From JANOYY01 sp043720395 (lineage in GTDB: Bacteria; Actinomycetota; Acidimicrobiia; Acidimicrobiales; JANYDT01): 64,000 nucleotides of DNA. A model generated the notes under the pieces. It made no database searches. It saw only the letters and a program-made list of their open reading frames with translations, and was not told where the DNA came from. Both the position numbers and the translations under genes were made by a program. The DNA is taken from contig JAYSSR010000087.1 in NCBI GenBank assembly GCA_043720395.1, forward strand, positions 62,001-126,000, read 5' to 3'. Of the stretch, positions 1 to 9,151 are shown one piece after another; within the stretch, counting starts at the first letter, position 1; every line of letters starts with the position of its first letter.

Positions 1-1287
1 ACCCTGCAGGCGGCGCTCCAAGCCAACGGCCTGGCCTTTGACCTCGTCGTTCGAGAAGTGCGGCCGCCCTCACCAACGCAGCCCTCGGCGGTCGTCAACG
101 TCGAGGTATTCCGAGGGGTGACCCTTGATCCTGATCTGCCCCCGTATGTCGCGGAGGTGGTGGCGAACCAGTCCCTTCTGGTGACCGTTGTTGCGGGATC
201 GGTCGCGACTCCGAGCGGCCCGCCGACTCCCGCTCCTGTACCGACAAGCCAGGACTCCATCGCGTCAGCGAAGAACGCGGGCGACGCTGCGAGTACCAAG
301 TTCATGCCCCTGGCTGGTGGTCTCGATGACGGTGGACCAGCTACTCCGGATCTCCTCGGTTCACCGGCGGACGCGGGCACGGGCACCCCGGCTACCGGGA
401 TGTTCACCCTCGCGTCCATCGCGCCGGCGGTCTTCAACATCCTGTGCCTGCCGATGATGGCCGGATTCACCGAGGCGCAATGGACGACGGCATACAGCGC
501 TGCAGTACCTTTCTGCGAGAGCCAACGAGCGTTCTTCATCGTCGACGTCCCGGACGAGTGGGACGACGACAACGAGATGGGACAGGTCAGAGACGTGCAG
601 GCGTGGTTCGAAGGGACGGGCGGGAGCAGCGCGGTGTCGAACACGACCAACTACGCAGCGCTCTACTTTCCTCGTCTGAAGATCCCCGACCCGGCCGCAA
701 ACTCGATACCGATGCGTACCGAGAGCTCCGGCACGATGGCGGGCATCTACGCGCGGACCGATGCCACCCGTGGGATCTGGAAGGCGCCCGCCGGGAACAA
801 TGCCACGATGCTGGGGGTCCTCCAACCGATCGTGAAGATCGGCGACCCGGACAACGGCGTGCTCAACGAAGTCGGGATCAACGTGATCCGCATGTTCCCC
901 GTGGTCGGCACTGTGGCCTGGGGGGCACGGACCGTGCAGGGAGCGGACATGCTCGAAAGCGCGTGGAAGTACGTGAACATCCGACGACTCGCGCTGTACC
1001 TTGAGCAGAGCCTCCTGCAGGGCACCACATGGGCCGTGTTCGAACCGAACGACGAGGTGCTCTGGTCGTCATTGCGGCTCTCGGTCGGCTCGTTCATGAA
1101 CAATCTCTACAAGCAAGGGGCATTTGCGGGGTCATCGGCCAAGGATTCGTACTTCGTTCAATGCGATGCCAGTACGACTACGCCGTCGGATCAAGCACTT
1201 GGACGGGTAAACGTTTCGGTCGGATTCGCTCCGCTCTACCCTGCGGAATTCGTTGTGATCACCATCTCCCAGATGTCGAACCAGTAG
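1..1287 (+). CDS. Contractile injection system tail sheath protein (5'-truncated by window edge)
   Basis: The frame is open from base 1, so the gene starts upstream of the window; the GTG at 58 is internal. The C-terminal half has the usual sheath features: an aromatic/acidic segment (FFIVDVPDEW), then YAALYFPRLKIPDP and GIYARTDATRGIWKAPAG, then the NIRRLALYLEQSL helix and a closing beta segment ending VVITISQM. These belong to the phage tail sheath family (Afp2-4/Pvc2-4, T4 gp18), which forms the contractile outer cylinder. A Pro/Ala-rich stretch near the visible N-terminus suggests a variable surface insertion. The tube gene follows after 15 bases, the normal eCIS order. Family assignment is firm; total length is unknown. 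Confidence 0.93.
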   Translation, partial: TLQAALQANGLAFDLVVREVRPPSPTQPSAVVNVEVFRGVTLDPDLPPYVAEVVANQSLLVTVVAGSVATPSGPPTPAPVPTSQDSIASAKNAGDAASTKFMPLAGGLDDGGPATPDLLGSPADAGTGTPATGMFTLASIAPAVFNILCLPMMAGFTEAQWTTAYSAAVPFCESQRAFFIVDVPDEWDDDNEMGQVRDVQAWFEGTGGSSAVSNTTNYAALYFPRLKIPDPAANSIPMRTESSGTMAGIYARTDATRGIWKAPAGNNATMLGVLQPIVKIGDPDNGVLNEVGINVIRMFPVVGTVAWGARTVQGADMLESAWKYVNIRRLALYLEQSLLQGTTWAVFEPNDEVLWSSLRLSVGSFMNNLYKQGAFAGSSAKDSYFVQCDASTTTPSDQALGRVNVSVGFAPLYPAEFVVITISQMSNQ

Positions 1288-1302
1288 CGGAAGGAAGAGA
1301 CC

Positions 1303-1839
1303 GTGGCTCAATTTGTTGTCAATGCAACTCGGCTGGACCCGTACAAGAACTTCAAGTTTCGGGTGAAATGGGATGGCGTCTACGTGGCGGGAGTGAGCAA
1401 AGTCAGTGCGCTCACCCGCCAGAGCCAGGTCGTGAGCCACCGTGAAGGCGGTGATCCGCACAGTATGCGGAAGTCGCCGGGGCAGAGCGATTACGGCGCG
1501 ATCACGCTGGAGCGTGGCGTCACGTGGGACCTCGCGTTTGAGCAATGGGCCAACAAGGTGTGGGATTACACCAACTCGGGGCAGCTCGGGCAAGAGGTCT
1601 CGCTCGCTGATTTCCGCAAGGACATCAGCATCGAGCTGTACAACATCGCGGGACAGAAGGTCATGGCCTACAACGTCTACCGGTGCTGGCCATCGGCATA
1701 CGTCTCGCTCCCGGAGCTCGATGCGCTGGGCAACGGCGTGGCGATTCAGTCGTTGACGCTCGAGAACGAGGGATGGGAGCGCGACATGAGCGTGACCGAG
1801 CTGCCGGAGCCGAGCTTCACGCTCCCGGCCGGTTCCTGA
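1303..1839 (+). CDS. Contractile injection system inner tube protein (gp19-like)
   Basis: This 178-residue protein matches the T4-like gp19/Afp1-5 tube family, the hexameric rings stacked inside the sheath. Diagnostic segments are FKFRVKWDG near residue 20, 'GVSKVSALTRQSQVVSHREGG', SPGQSDYGAITLERGV, and the C-terminal 'ALGNGVAIQSLTLENEGWER'. The GTG start at 1303 is preceded by AGGAAGAGA at a good ribosome-binding distance. It lies between sheath and baseplate genes. Only one tube gene is visible here; Afp/Pvc loci carry paralogues, and more could lie upstream. Confidence 0.95.
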   Translation: MAQFVVNATRLDPYKNFKFRVKWDGVYVAGVSKVSALTRQSQVVSHREGGDPHSMRKSPGQSDYGAITLERGVTWDLAFEQWANKVWDYTNSGQLGQEVSLADFRKDISIELYNIAGQKVMAYNVYRCWPSAYVSLPELDALGNGVAIQSLTLENEGWERDMSVTELPEPSFTLPAGS

Positions 1840-1843
1840 ACAC

Positions 1844-2590
1844 GTGCGTTCGCCAACGGCCGCGGAGGTCCTCGACCTCTGGGACGGCTGGGACCACGCA
1901 CCGCTTCCGGACCGTGCGCTCGCGCTGCTGCACGTAGCCGCGCCTGATCTCGATGCCCGCGATCTCACGGTCGGTGAACGCGATCGTGGCCTGATTCAGC
2001 TCCGCTCGACGATGCTCGGACCGACCATGGAAATGGTCGTCAGCTGCCCGCGGTGCGCGAGCGATCTGTCGTTCGCAGTCGAGGCGGCGGACCTGCTGCG
2101 GCCAACGAGATCGAATTGGCCCGATCAGTCGGGCGACGCAGTTTTCGACGTTGCCCATAACGGCTGGCGCGTCCGCTGTCGGTTACCGAACGCTGGAGAT
2201 CTCTGCGACGCTGCACGTTGCAGCGACATTGCAGAGGCCCGATCGCTCCTGCTTGATCGGTGCGTGACTGAGACACGGGACGGCACGCCGGTAGTAGCCG
2301 ATGCTCCGCACGACGCTGTACCCGACGAGGTGCAGGCCGTGGTTTGTGCGACCTTGGAGGCGGCCGCGTCGACGAGTGAGATCAACTTTGACGTCTCCTG
2401 CCTCGATTGCGGCCACCACTGGTTGGCGGAACTCGACATCACGGCGTACGTGTGGGCGGAGCTAGACCTCCTTGCCGCCCGCATCCTCTGGGACGTCCAC
2501 TCGTTGGCTGACGCGTACGGCTGGCCCGAGTCCGAGATCCTCGCCATGTCCGCGAAACGCCGGACGGCCTACATTGACCTGCTCGGGTGA
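1844..2590 (+). CDS. T4-type baseplate protein with zinc-ribbon cysteines
   Basis: This 248-residue protein resembles the gp26-like baseplate protein that commonly follows the tube gene in actinobacterial eCIS loci. It has two Cys pairs that could bind zinc (CPRCAS near residue 66 and CLDCGHHW near 186). The C-terminal helical tail (WDVHSLADAYGWPESEILAM...RRTAYIDLLG) resembles the short helical region of baseplate-associated small proteins. The GTG start at 1844 lies five bases after the tube stop, implying tight coupling. Its precise place in the baseplate is inferred from synteny. Confidence 0.72.
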   Translation: MRSPTAAEVLDLWDGWDHAPLPDRALALLHVAAPDLDARDLTVGERDRGLIQLRSTMLGPTMEMVVSCPRCASDLSFAVEAADLLRPTRSNWPDQSGDAVFDVAHNGWRVRCRLPNAGDLCDAARCSDIAEARSLLLDRCVTETRDGTPVVADAPHDAVPDEVQAVVCATLEAAASTSEINFDVSCLDCGHHWLAELDITAYVWAELDLLAARILWDVHSLADAYGWPESEILAMSAKRRTAYIDLLG

Positions 2591-2662
2591 AGAGGCCATG
2601 GTAGGAACGCCGCATAACGCTGGATCTGGTTGCCCGCAGAACAACCGAGCGCGCAGTCATGG

Positions 2663-3166
2663 ATGTCGGTGCCGGTGAGCGCTGACTTCCTGGAGCGGCT
2701 TGCCGCCCGTGCTCTCGGGCTCGGTTCATTCGTTCGGCCTGGTGTCACGTCGCCGTACGAACGCTTGCCCCCACACCGTCACCGCGAGACGCGCCGCGAC
2801 GGGTTCGTGGGCTTCGACGACGAGGCCGAAACCCGGCCCGATCACTGGGATCCCCTTGATGTGCCGCGCTCGACGCGCCAGCAGCGAGCAGCGTCCCCGG
2901 AGGCTGGCGAGTCGGCCGACCGTAGAGCGCCGATGCGTCGCACGGTGGCCTCGACAAGCGTCGTTGTCGAGCCAAGTTCAACGACGCCACGAGGCGACCG
3001 AGTTCGTCGTGCGAGGGGCGTCCCATCCCCAACAGCGTTCCCTCCCGCGGCAAGGGCGGTCGAAACAGGTGCAACCCCGGCACCACCTCCGCCGGTGGCC
3101 GGGTTCGGACGCCAGGTGCCACCCATTTCGCTTGAGTCGTACCGCCGCGGTCACGACCTGTCATGA
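2663..3166 (+). CDS. eCIS-associated hypothetical protein, Arg/Pro-rich
   Basis: This protein of about 167 residues starts with SADFLERLAARALG, a short amphipathic segment seen in proteins encoded between baseplate and cap genes of eCIS loci. The rest is low-complexity, Arg/Pro/Ala-rich and probably disordered, ending ISLESYRRGHDLS. Start choice is uncertain: TTG at 2630, ATG at 2663 and GTG at 2675 are all in frame. The last four bases overlap the next ATG, so it is translationally coupled to the cap gene. No enzymatic motif is visible. A scaffold or recruitment role is a guess from position. Confidence 0.6.
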   Translation: MSVPVSADFLERLAARALGLGSFVRPGVTSPYERLPPHRHRETRRDGFVGFDDEAETRPDHWDPLDVPRSTRQQRAASPEAGESADRRAPMRRTVASTSVVVEPSSTTPRGDRVRRARGVPSPTAFPPAARAVETGATPAPPPPVAGFGRQVPPISLESYRRGHDLS

Positions 3167-3837
3167 GTACCTACCGGGGGATCGCCGTGGTCACCCAGAC
3201 GCTGCAGTTTGTGCTCTCGACCGCAGCTGCGGCCGTCCCCAACGCAACGGTCCGCATCGGGCCACCCGAGGATGCGCGTCCTGCAGGTGGGCCGATTGTG
3301 AACCTCTACCTGTACAGCGTGCGGCCGACCGCCGCGACTCGCAACGAGTCGCTACCCACGCGTGACCATGTAGGGAAGCTGCTCCAGGAACCGAGTATCG
3401 GCGTCGAGTTGGACTACGTCATCTCGTTCACCGGTGAGCGCAACACCGTTGAAGCGGAGCTGTTGCTGGGCTCGGTGATGCTGGCGCTCGAGGTTTCCCC
3501 AATCCTCAAACGTGACCAGATTGAGGCTGCGGTTCGAGCTAGCGGCGTCACTTCGCTGTCCGCCGACGATCTCGCGGAGCCGATTGGGCTGGTGGCGCTT
3601 GCGCTGAGTTCGGAAGAGCGTTCGAAGCTTTGGTCGGTGTTCTTCCAGGTGCCCTATCGGCTCTCGCTGGAATACCGGGCGAGCACCACGCTCCTCGTCG
3701 CTGAGCTTCCGATCGAGCCTCGTCCGAAGCCACCAACCGAGGTTCGTCCGACTGCGATTCCGCAACCTGATCGACCGGGTGACGCCGCCACTCCAGGTAC
3801 GTCGGACCGCAAGCGTCGACGGTGGGGCCGTGGCTGA
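3163..3837 (+). CDS. DUF4255 / Pvc16-type tail terminator (cap) protein
   Basis: This 224-residue protein has the DUF4255 pattern: TLQFVLSTAAAAVPNATV at the N-terminus, 'PIVNLYLYSVRPTAATRNE', LDYVISFTGE in the middle, and a helical segment with ALALSSEERSKLWSVFFQVPYRLSLEY before a disordered basic tail. In Afp/Pvc systems this family caps the distal end of the sheath-tube. ATG at 3163 overlaps the upstream stop by 4 bp. The downstream AAA ATPase starts inside its 3' end, as in many eCIS operons. Confidence 0.88.
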   Translation: MSTYRGIAVVTQTLQFVLSTAAAAVPNATVRIGPPEDARPAGGPIVNLYLYSVRPTAATRNESLPTRDHVGKLLQEPSIGVELDYVISFTGERNTVEAELLLGSVMLALEVSPILKRDQIEAAVRASGVTSLSADDLAEPIGLVALALSSEERSKLWSVFFQVPYRLSLEYRASTTLLVAELPIEPRPKPPTEVRPTAIPQPDRPGDAATPGTSDRKRRRWGRG

Positions 3838-5875
3838 CGCTGAATGGCGGCGGGCGAACCGCGAGTGGCTCGCCGCCTCAGTCACCCTGCTGCGAGAAGA
3901 CCTCGCTGCGCGCCACCACGCGGCGGAAGGTCCGGAACTGGACGGGCAGCGGGAAATCGCAGTCGCTCAGATCGTCGCGCTCGCTGACTCGATGTCGGCA
4001 CCGCCCGCCCTCGACGCGCTTGCACTGGCACTCGGGCTCACGCGGTTCGAACGCCAGATCGTGCTGCTGTGTGCCGGGACTGAACTCGACGGTGACCTCG
4101 CCTCTCTCTGCGCTGAGGTGCACGGTTCGGCGGAGCACTACAGCCCCACGTTTAGCCTGGCTCTAGCGCATCTCGACGACCCGCATTGGGACGCCACGGC
4201 ACCGACAGCGCCCCTCCGCGGCTGGCACCTAATCGACGTCGCGGACACCCGCTCTCTCACGCTTGCCCCGTTGCGTCTTGATGAGCGCGTGCTGCATCAC
4301 CTCACCGGCCATGACTACCTCGATCCCGTGCTCGGTGCGCATGTGCCGAGCGTGGATGCGCGTGCGCTGGTGCCGTCACTCGCCGCGCAAGCGGTGCGAA
4401 TCGCCGAAGCGTGGTCTCCCGAATCGGAAGCGGGTGCGAGGGCGATCGGGCTCTGGGGCCCGCGTGACGAACGCGTCATCTGTGCAGCTGCGGCGGCCGA
4501 CCGTCTCGGCATCACGTTGGCCGTTGTCGACGCCACCCGAGTGCCGATGGAGGCGGCAGCGCTTGAGCGGTTCGCACGGCACATGGAGCGCGAGCTACTG
4601 CTGTCCGACACGGTGTTCATGATCGAGTGCGACTCCCTGGAGGCGAAGGATGGGGATCGTGTTCGGGCCATCGAGCGTCTTGGCGACGACGTGATGGTGC
4701 CCCTCGTGTTTGCGTCCGACGATCGGCTGTCGTTCGCGATGCGGCGACGCGTGCTGAACGTGACGGTCTCGCTGCCGACCCGTGGCGAGCAGCGTCGTCT
4801 CTGGCGGACGTTTCTCGACGACGCCCTGGCCCCCGACGGCGTTGGTGTCGAACGGGCGGACGGCCGGGTGACCGTGAGCGAGATCGAGCAGGCGATCGAC
4901 AACGTCGTCGGGCAGTTCGATCTCGGGCCGTCAGCGATCAGTGCCGCCGCGTGCGACGCAGTCGAACTCGCGACCGGCCCGATCGATGATGCTGACTATG
5001 GCTTCCGCGGCGCAGCACTCGGACGTGCGCTGTGGGAGTCGTGCCGGGTCCAGGCCCGAACGGGGATTTCTGGAATAGCGCAGCGTCTGGAATGCAGAGC
5101 CTCGTGGAACGATCTCGTGTTGCCGACCGCGCAGGCAGGCGTGCTCCATGACATCGTCGGACAGGTCCGCCACCGCACCACGGTGTACGACGACTGGGGC
5201 TTCGCCGAGCGTCTGTCGCGTGGACTTGGGGTGACTGCGTTGTTCGCCGGGCCGAGCGGCACCGGCAAGACAATGGCCGCCGAGGTCATTGCAGGGGAGT
5301 TGGGACTCGACCTTTACGTGGTCGACCTCTCGACAGTGATGGACAAGTTCATCGGCGAGACCGAGAAGAACTTGCGGCGGGTCTTCGACGCTTCTGAGCG
5401 CAGCGGTGCGGTGTTGCTCTTCGACGAAGCGGACGCTCTCTTCGGACGGCGCAGCGAGGTCCGCGACAGCCACGACCGGTACGCGAACATCGGTGTGAGC
5501 TACCTGCTCACCCGGATGGAGACGTACCGGGGACTTGCGATTCTCACCACCAACCGCCGTGACGCGCTCGACGAGGCGTTCGTGAGGCGGCTGCGCTTCA
5601 TCGTGCGCTTCCCGTTCCCCGATGCCGAGCAGCGTCGCCTCATGTGGGAGAAGGCCTTCCCGCTCGAGGCGCCGACGGACTGTCTCGACGCCGACGCACT
5701 TGCGGAGCACGACGTATCGGGTGCCATGATTCGCAACATCGCAATGAACGCCGCCTTCGCCGCAGCCGACGTCGGCAGCGCCATCACGATGTCGCAGGTG
5801 TACGACGCCATGCGCGATGAGTACGCGAAATCCGAGCGCACCTTCTCTGGCCCGTTGACCGAACGGGGACCCTGA
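3830..5875 (+). CDS. AAA+ ATPase of the contractile injection system (Afp15/Pvc15-like)
   Basis: The protein is 681 residues from the GTG at 3830; an upstream in-frame ATG at 3779 would add 17 residues but overlaps the cap gene deeply. The N-terminal 400 residues contain a helical region and a degenerate nucleotide-binding-like fold. The C-terminal AAA module has Walker A GPSGTGKT at about 474-481, Walker B LLFDEAD near 529-535, sensor-1 TTNR, and the arginine-rich FVRRLRF. Afp15-type ATPases assist assembly or release of the particle. The stop overlaps the start of the next gene by one base. Confidence 0.92.
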   Translation: MADAEWRRANREWLAASVTLLREDLAARHHAAEGPELDGQREIAVAQIVALADSMSAPPALDALALALGLTRFERQIVLLCAGTELDGDLASLCAEVHGSAEHYSPTFSLALAHLDDPHWDATAPTAPLRGWHLIDVADTRSLTLAPLRLDERVLHHLTGHDYLDPVLGAHVPSVDARALVPSLAAQAVRIAEAWSPESEAGARAIGLWGPRDERVICAAAAADRLGITLAVVDATRVPMEAAALERFARHMERELLLSDTVFMIECDSLEAKDGDRVRAIERLGDDVMVPLVFASDDRLSFAMRRRVLNVTVSLPTRGEQRRLWRTFLDDALAPDGVGVERADGRVTVSEIEQAIDNVVGQFDLGPSAISAAACDAVELATGPIDDADYGFRGAALGRALWESCRVQARTGISGIAQRLECRASWNDLVLPTAQAGVLHDIVGQVRHRTTVYDDWGFAERLSRGLGVTALFAGPSGTGKTMAAEVIAGELGLDLYVVDLSTVMDKFIGETEKNLRRVFDASERSGAVLLFDEADALFGRRSEVRDSHDRYANIGVSYLLTRMETYRGLAILTTNRRDALDEAFVRRLRFIVRFPFPDAEQRRLMWEKAFPLEAPTDCLDADALAEHDVSGAMIRNIAMNAAFAAADVGSAITMSQVYDAMRDEYAKSERTFSGPLTERGP

Positions 5876-6990
5876 TGGCAGGCAGAGCTCTCTCCGCTGT
5901 GCCGAGATACACAGGCCGGGCTTTGTCGACGGCCGGCCACCACGTCGGTGGGGCTGTGGCTAGGGAAAGAGGACCTCGCCCTGTCGTCGGCCGCGATGTA
6001 TACCGAACGTTGGCGGACGACCGCCAGCAGATCGAGAATCTGCGACAAGCGCAACTCAGACGGGAGCAGGCGCGTGCACGGGGTGCACGTGGAGGCGGCA
6101 TGCCTGGCCTGTTGCCGTTCTTCAATGACAACGACTCCGAGAGCGACGACGACGGAGGGGGAGGCGACGAGAAGAGTCCGGAGGAACGTTCATCGGAACG
6201 GGAGGACGTCTTGATTGAGCGAGCACGTCAAGTCGCGTACGAAGATCAACAAAATCGGACGAAGGAGCGAGATGGGAAACGTGCCAAGGGCCCCACCTTT
6301 AGTGCTGCGAATCTTCGCGACGGCTGGAATCTCGACGAGTCCGGTCAGCTGATCACCGACGAGCAGACACTTGTGCAAAGAATGCTGAACGTGGCCAAGA
6401 ATGACAAAACGGTGTTCCCGGAACTGATCTCGACAGTCGCAGGTCAGGTGCCGCATCTGTCGGCGGAGGAAGAGGACCGCCTTCCGGCCGTGTACAAGCC
6501 GCTGTACCACCACTATCGCGAGTCACGAGGCAACGAGATGAGGTCGATTGACCCGACGGAGTCGGAGGGTGAACGGCTCTTGCAGACGACGATTGCCTTC
6601 TTGCCCCTGTCCGGTCAGGTCAGTCTTGTGCCGCCGGGCGTTGATGCAACCCGAGATGCAGCGCGAAGCCATCTGGGCGCGCATGCTCCCGGAACGGTGG
6701 GCCACGCCGCCAGCGGTGCCATCGAGCGCGTCATGGCATGGCCTGGTTTTCGGCATTTCCCCAACGTTGGCGAAGGTGACGTCGGTGGGAAGTGGAAGGC
6801 AAACATAGGTTTTCCGTTCACATCATGGCAAGCGACGAAGGCGCGCATCGCAGCAGCCGCCTTCACAGAGAATGCTGACTGGCACGGTCGATTTGGCAAC
6901 GACTGGGGGCGAATTATTGGAGCAGATACTCGTCATTCCGCTCTCCGAAATTCCGGACAGCGAGAGGTCGCACCCAGGGGAAACAAGTGA
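5875..6990 (+). CDS. Orphan charged protein inside eCIS operon; possible cargo/effector
   Basis: I do not recognise this 371-residue protein. It begins with a basic Ala/Gly/Arg segment, followed by a Gly/Asp/Glu-rich acidic linker (residues about 80-115), a Lys/Arg/Glu helical part and a C-terminal region with several aromatic residues (YKPLYHHY, WPGFRHFPN, GKWKANIGFPF). No HExxH protease, ADP-ribosyltransferase or nuclease motif is evident. It starts on the ATPase stop (TGATG) and overlaps the next gene by 4 bp, so it is made with the particle. Many eCIS loci carry cargo or DUF4157 proteins next to the ATPase; cargo is therefore a hypothesis based on position. Base composition in its middle is less GC-rich than its neighbours. 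Confidence 0.6.
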   Translation: MAGRALSAVPRYTGRALSTAGHHVGGAVARERGPRPVVGRDVYRTLADDRQQIENLRQAQLRREQARARGARGGGMPGLLPFFNDNDSESDDDGGGGDEKSPEERSSEREDVLIERARQVAYEDQQNRTKERDGKRAKGPTFSAANLRDGWNLDESGQLITDEQTLVQRMLNVAKNDKTVFPELISTVAGQVPHLSAEEEDRLPAVYKPLYHHYRESRGNEMRSIDPTESEGERLLQTTIAFLPLSGQVSLVPPGVDATRDAARSHLGAHAPGTVGHAASGAIERVMAWPGFRHFPNVGEGDVGGKWKANIGFPFTSWQATKARIAAAAFTENADWHGRFGNDWGRIIGADTRHSALRNSGQREVAPRGNK

Positions 6991-7637
6991 GCCCGCCCCC
7001 GCACGGTGTGCCACAGGGGCGTGGGCCGTTGCTGGCGAAGGGAGCGCTCGTGTCGACGCCGGCATCGGGTCGGCCGACGAAGGTGCCGTTCCAGTACAAC
7101 CCGTCGACGCTGAGGCGCTCGGTGAAGCCACAGATGATCGGCGGCGAGCCGAACGACCGCTCTGAGCTTGTGCGTTTCACGGGGGCACCGATCGAGACGA
7201 TCGCCTTGCAGGTCCAGATCGACGCCATTGATGGCATCGAGCAGAAGGACAAGACTGCAGCGACACTGGGCATCGGGCCGCAATTGGCCGCCCTCGAATT
7301 GCTCGCGTATCCGACACGCGATTCGGTCACGCAACGTCAGTCACAGCTCGCTCGGGGCACCATTGATATCGCGCCGCTCGCTGCCCCGCAGGTCCGGTTC
7401 GTTTGGGGTCCGAAGCGCACGCTCCCGGTTCGGCTCGTCGGGTTCGAGGTGACCGAGCAGGACTTCGACCAGAACCTGAATCCCATACGCGCCACTGTGG
7501 ACATCACGATGCGAGTGCTCACCTACTCGGACGTTGCCCCCGACGTCCCCGCGTACCACGACTTCCTCAACTACCAGGCGTCGCTCGAATCGATGGCAGG
7601 ACTGGCACCAAGCGTCACCGCGGATCTTTCGTCATGA
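6987..7637 (+). CDS. CIS tube/baseplate-linker protein, Afp7 N-terminal-domain type
   Basis: This 216-residue protein matches the N-terminal domain of Afp7/Pvc7 proteins, which joins the tube to the baseplate hub. Key segments are PTKVPFQYNPSTLRRSV, 'GGEPNDRSELVRFTGAPIET' and the central AALELLAYPT, followed by PQVRFVWGPKRTLPVRLVGFEV and a C-terminal VDITMRVLTYSD. The GTG start overlaps the preceding stop by 4 bp. In many loci this domain is fused to a LysM domain; here the LysM-like part is in the next gene. Confidence 0.85.
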   Translation: MSPPPHGVPQGRGPLLAKGALVSTPASGRPTKVPFQYNPSTLRRSVKPQMIGGEPNDRSELVRFTGAPIETIALQVQIDAIDGIEQKDKTAATLGIGPQLAALELLAYPTRDSVTQRQSQLARGTIDIAPLAAPQVRFVWGPKRTLPVRLVGFEVTEQDFDQNLNPIRATVDITMRVLTYSDVAPDVPAYHDFLNYQASLESMAGLAPSVTADLSS

Positions 7638-7646
7638 CATTCCAAC

Positions 7647-8012
7647 ATGGCTCCGCGAGTGACCGAGAACTCACGAGCAAGCGTGGCCTGGGAGGCAAGT
7701 GTGTTCGCACCTGATAGTCGATATACGGGCAACGCAGTTGCGCGACACACCGACCGAAACGGTGAGACCTACGAGTACCTGCTCCGTCGTCGGATCCCAC
7801 GCCTGCCCGACGTCGCGGGTATGGAAAGCAGCACCCAGTCGGTCGTGCTGCCGGTGCACGGGGACCGGCCGGATCTCCTTGCAGCTCGAGCGCTCGGCGA
7901 CCCAACGCTGTTCTGGCATCTGTGTGACACCAACGACGTGATCGATCCCGAGCAGCTTGCGCTGCCCGGCCACGTGGTGATTGTGACCCCGCTCGGGACT
8001 CGGGGCTCATGA
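7647..8012 (+). CDS. LysM-like/tail protein X-type baseplate protein
   Basis: This 121-residue protein has the short LysM or phage protein-X pattern: YEYLLRRRIPRLPDV, then 'VLPVHGDRPDLLAARALGDP' and the LFWHLCDTNDVIDPEQLALPGHVVIV core. In eCIS and R-type phage tails these small proteins sit at the tube-hub interface. The ATG is nine bases after the previous stop and the stop overlaps the hub start. Together with the preceding gene it appears to form a split Afp7. Confidence 0.8.
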   Translation: MAPRVTENSRASVAWEASVFAPDSRYTGNAVARHTDRNGETYEYLLRRRIPRLPDVAGMESSTQSVVLPVHGDRPDLLAARALGDPTLFWHLCDTNDVIDPEQLALPGHVVIVTPLGTRGS

Positions 8013-9151
8013 CGTCCGGCCAGATCTCCATGACCCTTGCTATGGGTGGCATGTCGCCGCGGCCAGTGCCCGAGGCGGTCGCTCGCGCCGTGCAATCCGT
8101 TGAGGTCATCGCAATGTCGTCGGGTCCGAGTGTGTTCCGGATCAACTTCAACGCAGAGCGATCGAAGACCCTCCTCGACGACTACGAGATCGTCAACGAC
8201 CTGATCATGCATGCGTTCAGTCGCGTTCAGGTCACCGTGACGATCGGCGCTCGGGCGAGCACGCTCGTCGACGGATTCGTGACCCATCACCAGCTCGTGC
8301 CGGGCGACCTGCGTCGGGGCGGCACGTTCACGGTAACGGGAGAGGACGTGAGCGTCGCAATGGACCGCGCGCACCACGATGCGTCGTATTCGGCGATGAC
8401 CGATGCTGAAATAATTGACATGGTCCTCGGTCGTTGGTCCTCCATCGACCTCGACCCGGTCATCCTGGCACCGACGCGGACACCGCCGTCCGACCCGGCT
8501 CGCTCCACGATGATCCAGAGTTCCACCGACCGGGCGTTCATTCAGTACCTCGCAAAGCTGAACGGGTACGTCTTCTCGGTTCGACCTGCTCCCTCATCGC
8601 GCCGGAACACGGCGTATTGGGGTCCGTCTCGACGCGCAACTCTTAGCCAACCGGCGCTTCTCGTCGATCTCGATATGGCGACCAACGTGACTGCGATGTC
8701 GTTCGCCTACGCCCCGACGCGCCCGACAATCGTCGTCGGCAACGCGCAGAATCCTTTCGACGATTCAACGGTGCCGGTCACGACCGACGGCAGAACACGC
8801 GAGCGCGCGTTTGCGACGCGACCTGCTCTCGATCCCGGCTCTCCCTTCGCTGCCAGCGTCCTCTACACCAATGCTGCCTTTGATTCGGTCCGCGCGTTGG
8901 AAGACGCACAGGCGATTACAGACCGATCTACCGACGGCGCGGTGACCGTGACGGGCAGCGTCGATTCGTTGCGGTATGGACACGTCCTGCAAGCACCTGG
9001 TTCGGTCAACGTCGTTGGACCGGGAAACAGCTACGGAGGAACCTACGACGTGCAACAGGTCACGCACCACCTCGCACCGGGTTCGTACACCCAGAACTTC
9101 ACCCTTGTGCGCGAAGGACTGGGGTCTGCTATCCGAAGGTTCAGCCCGTGA
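8009..9151 (+). CDS. Baseplate hub protein (gpD/gp27/VgrG-N-like)
   Basis: This 380-residue protein corresponds to the hub part of VgrG/Afp8 (phage late control D). Features include a beta-rich first half with 'LIMHAFSRVQVTVTIGARAS' and GFVTHHQLVPGD, followed by VTGEDVSVAMDRAHHDASYSAMTDAEIIDMVL, which is typical of D-protein hubs, and a C-terminal TYDVQQVTHHLAPGSYTQNFTLVRE strand pair. The ATG overlaps the upstream stop by 4 bp. The spike is a separate gene directly downstream, so the VgrG arrangement is split. Confidence 0.88.
   Translation: MTSGQISMTLAMGGMSPRPVPEAVARAVQSVEVIAMSSGPSVFRINFNAERSKTLLDDYEIVNDLIMHAFSRVQVTVTIGARASTLVDGFVTHHQLVPGDLRRGGTFTVTGEDVSVAMDRAHHDASYSAMTDAEIIDMVLGRWSSIDLDPVILAPTRTPPSDPARSTMIQSSTDRAFIQYLAKLNGYVFSVRPAPSSRRNTAYWGPSRRATLSQPALLVDLDMATNVTAMSFAYAPTRPTIVVGNAQNPFDDSTVPVTTDGRTRERAFATRPALDPGSPFAASVLYTNAAFDSVRALEDAQAITDRSTDGAVTVTGSVDSLRYGHVLQAPGSVNVVGPGNSYGGTYDVQQVTHHLAPGSYTQNFTLVREGLGSAIRRFSP

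Noticed and set aside
2598..2678. 26-codon micro-ORF between baseplate and cap-associated genes
   Set aside because: Its stop overlaps a possible GTG start, but the peptide is Arg/Cys-rich, unrecognised, and likely chance.
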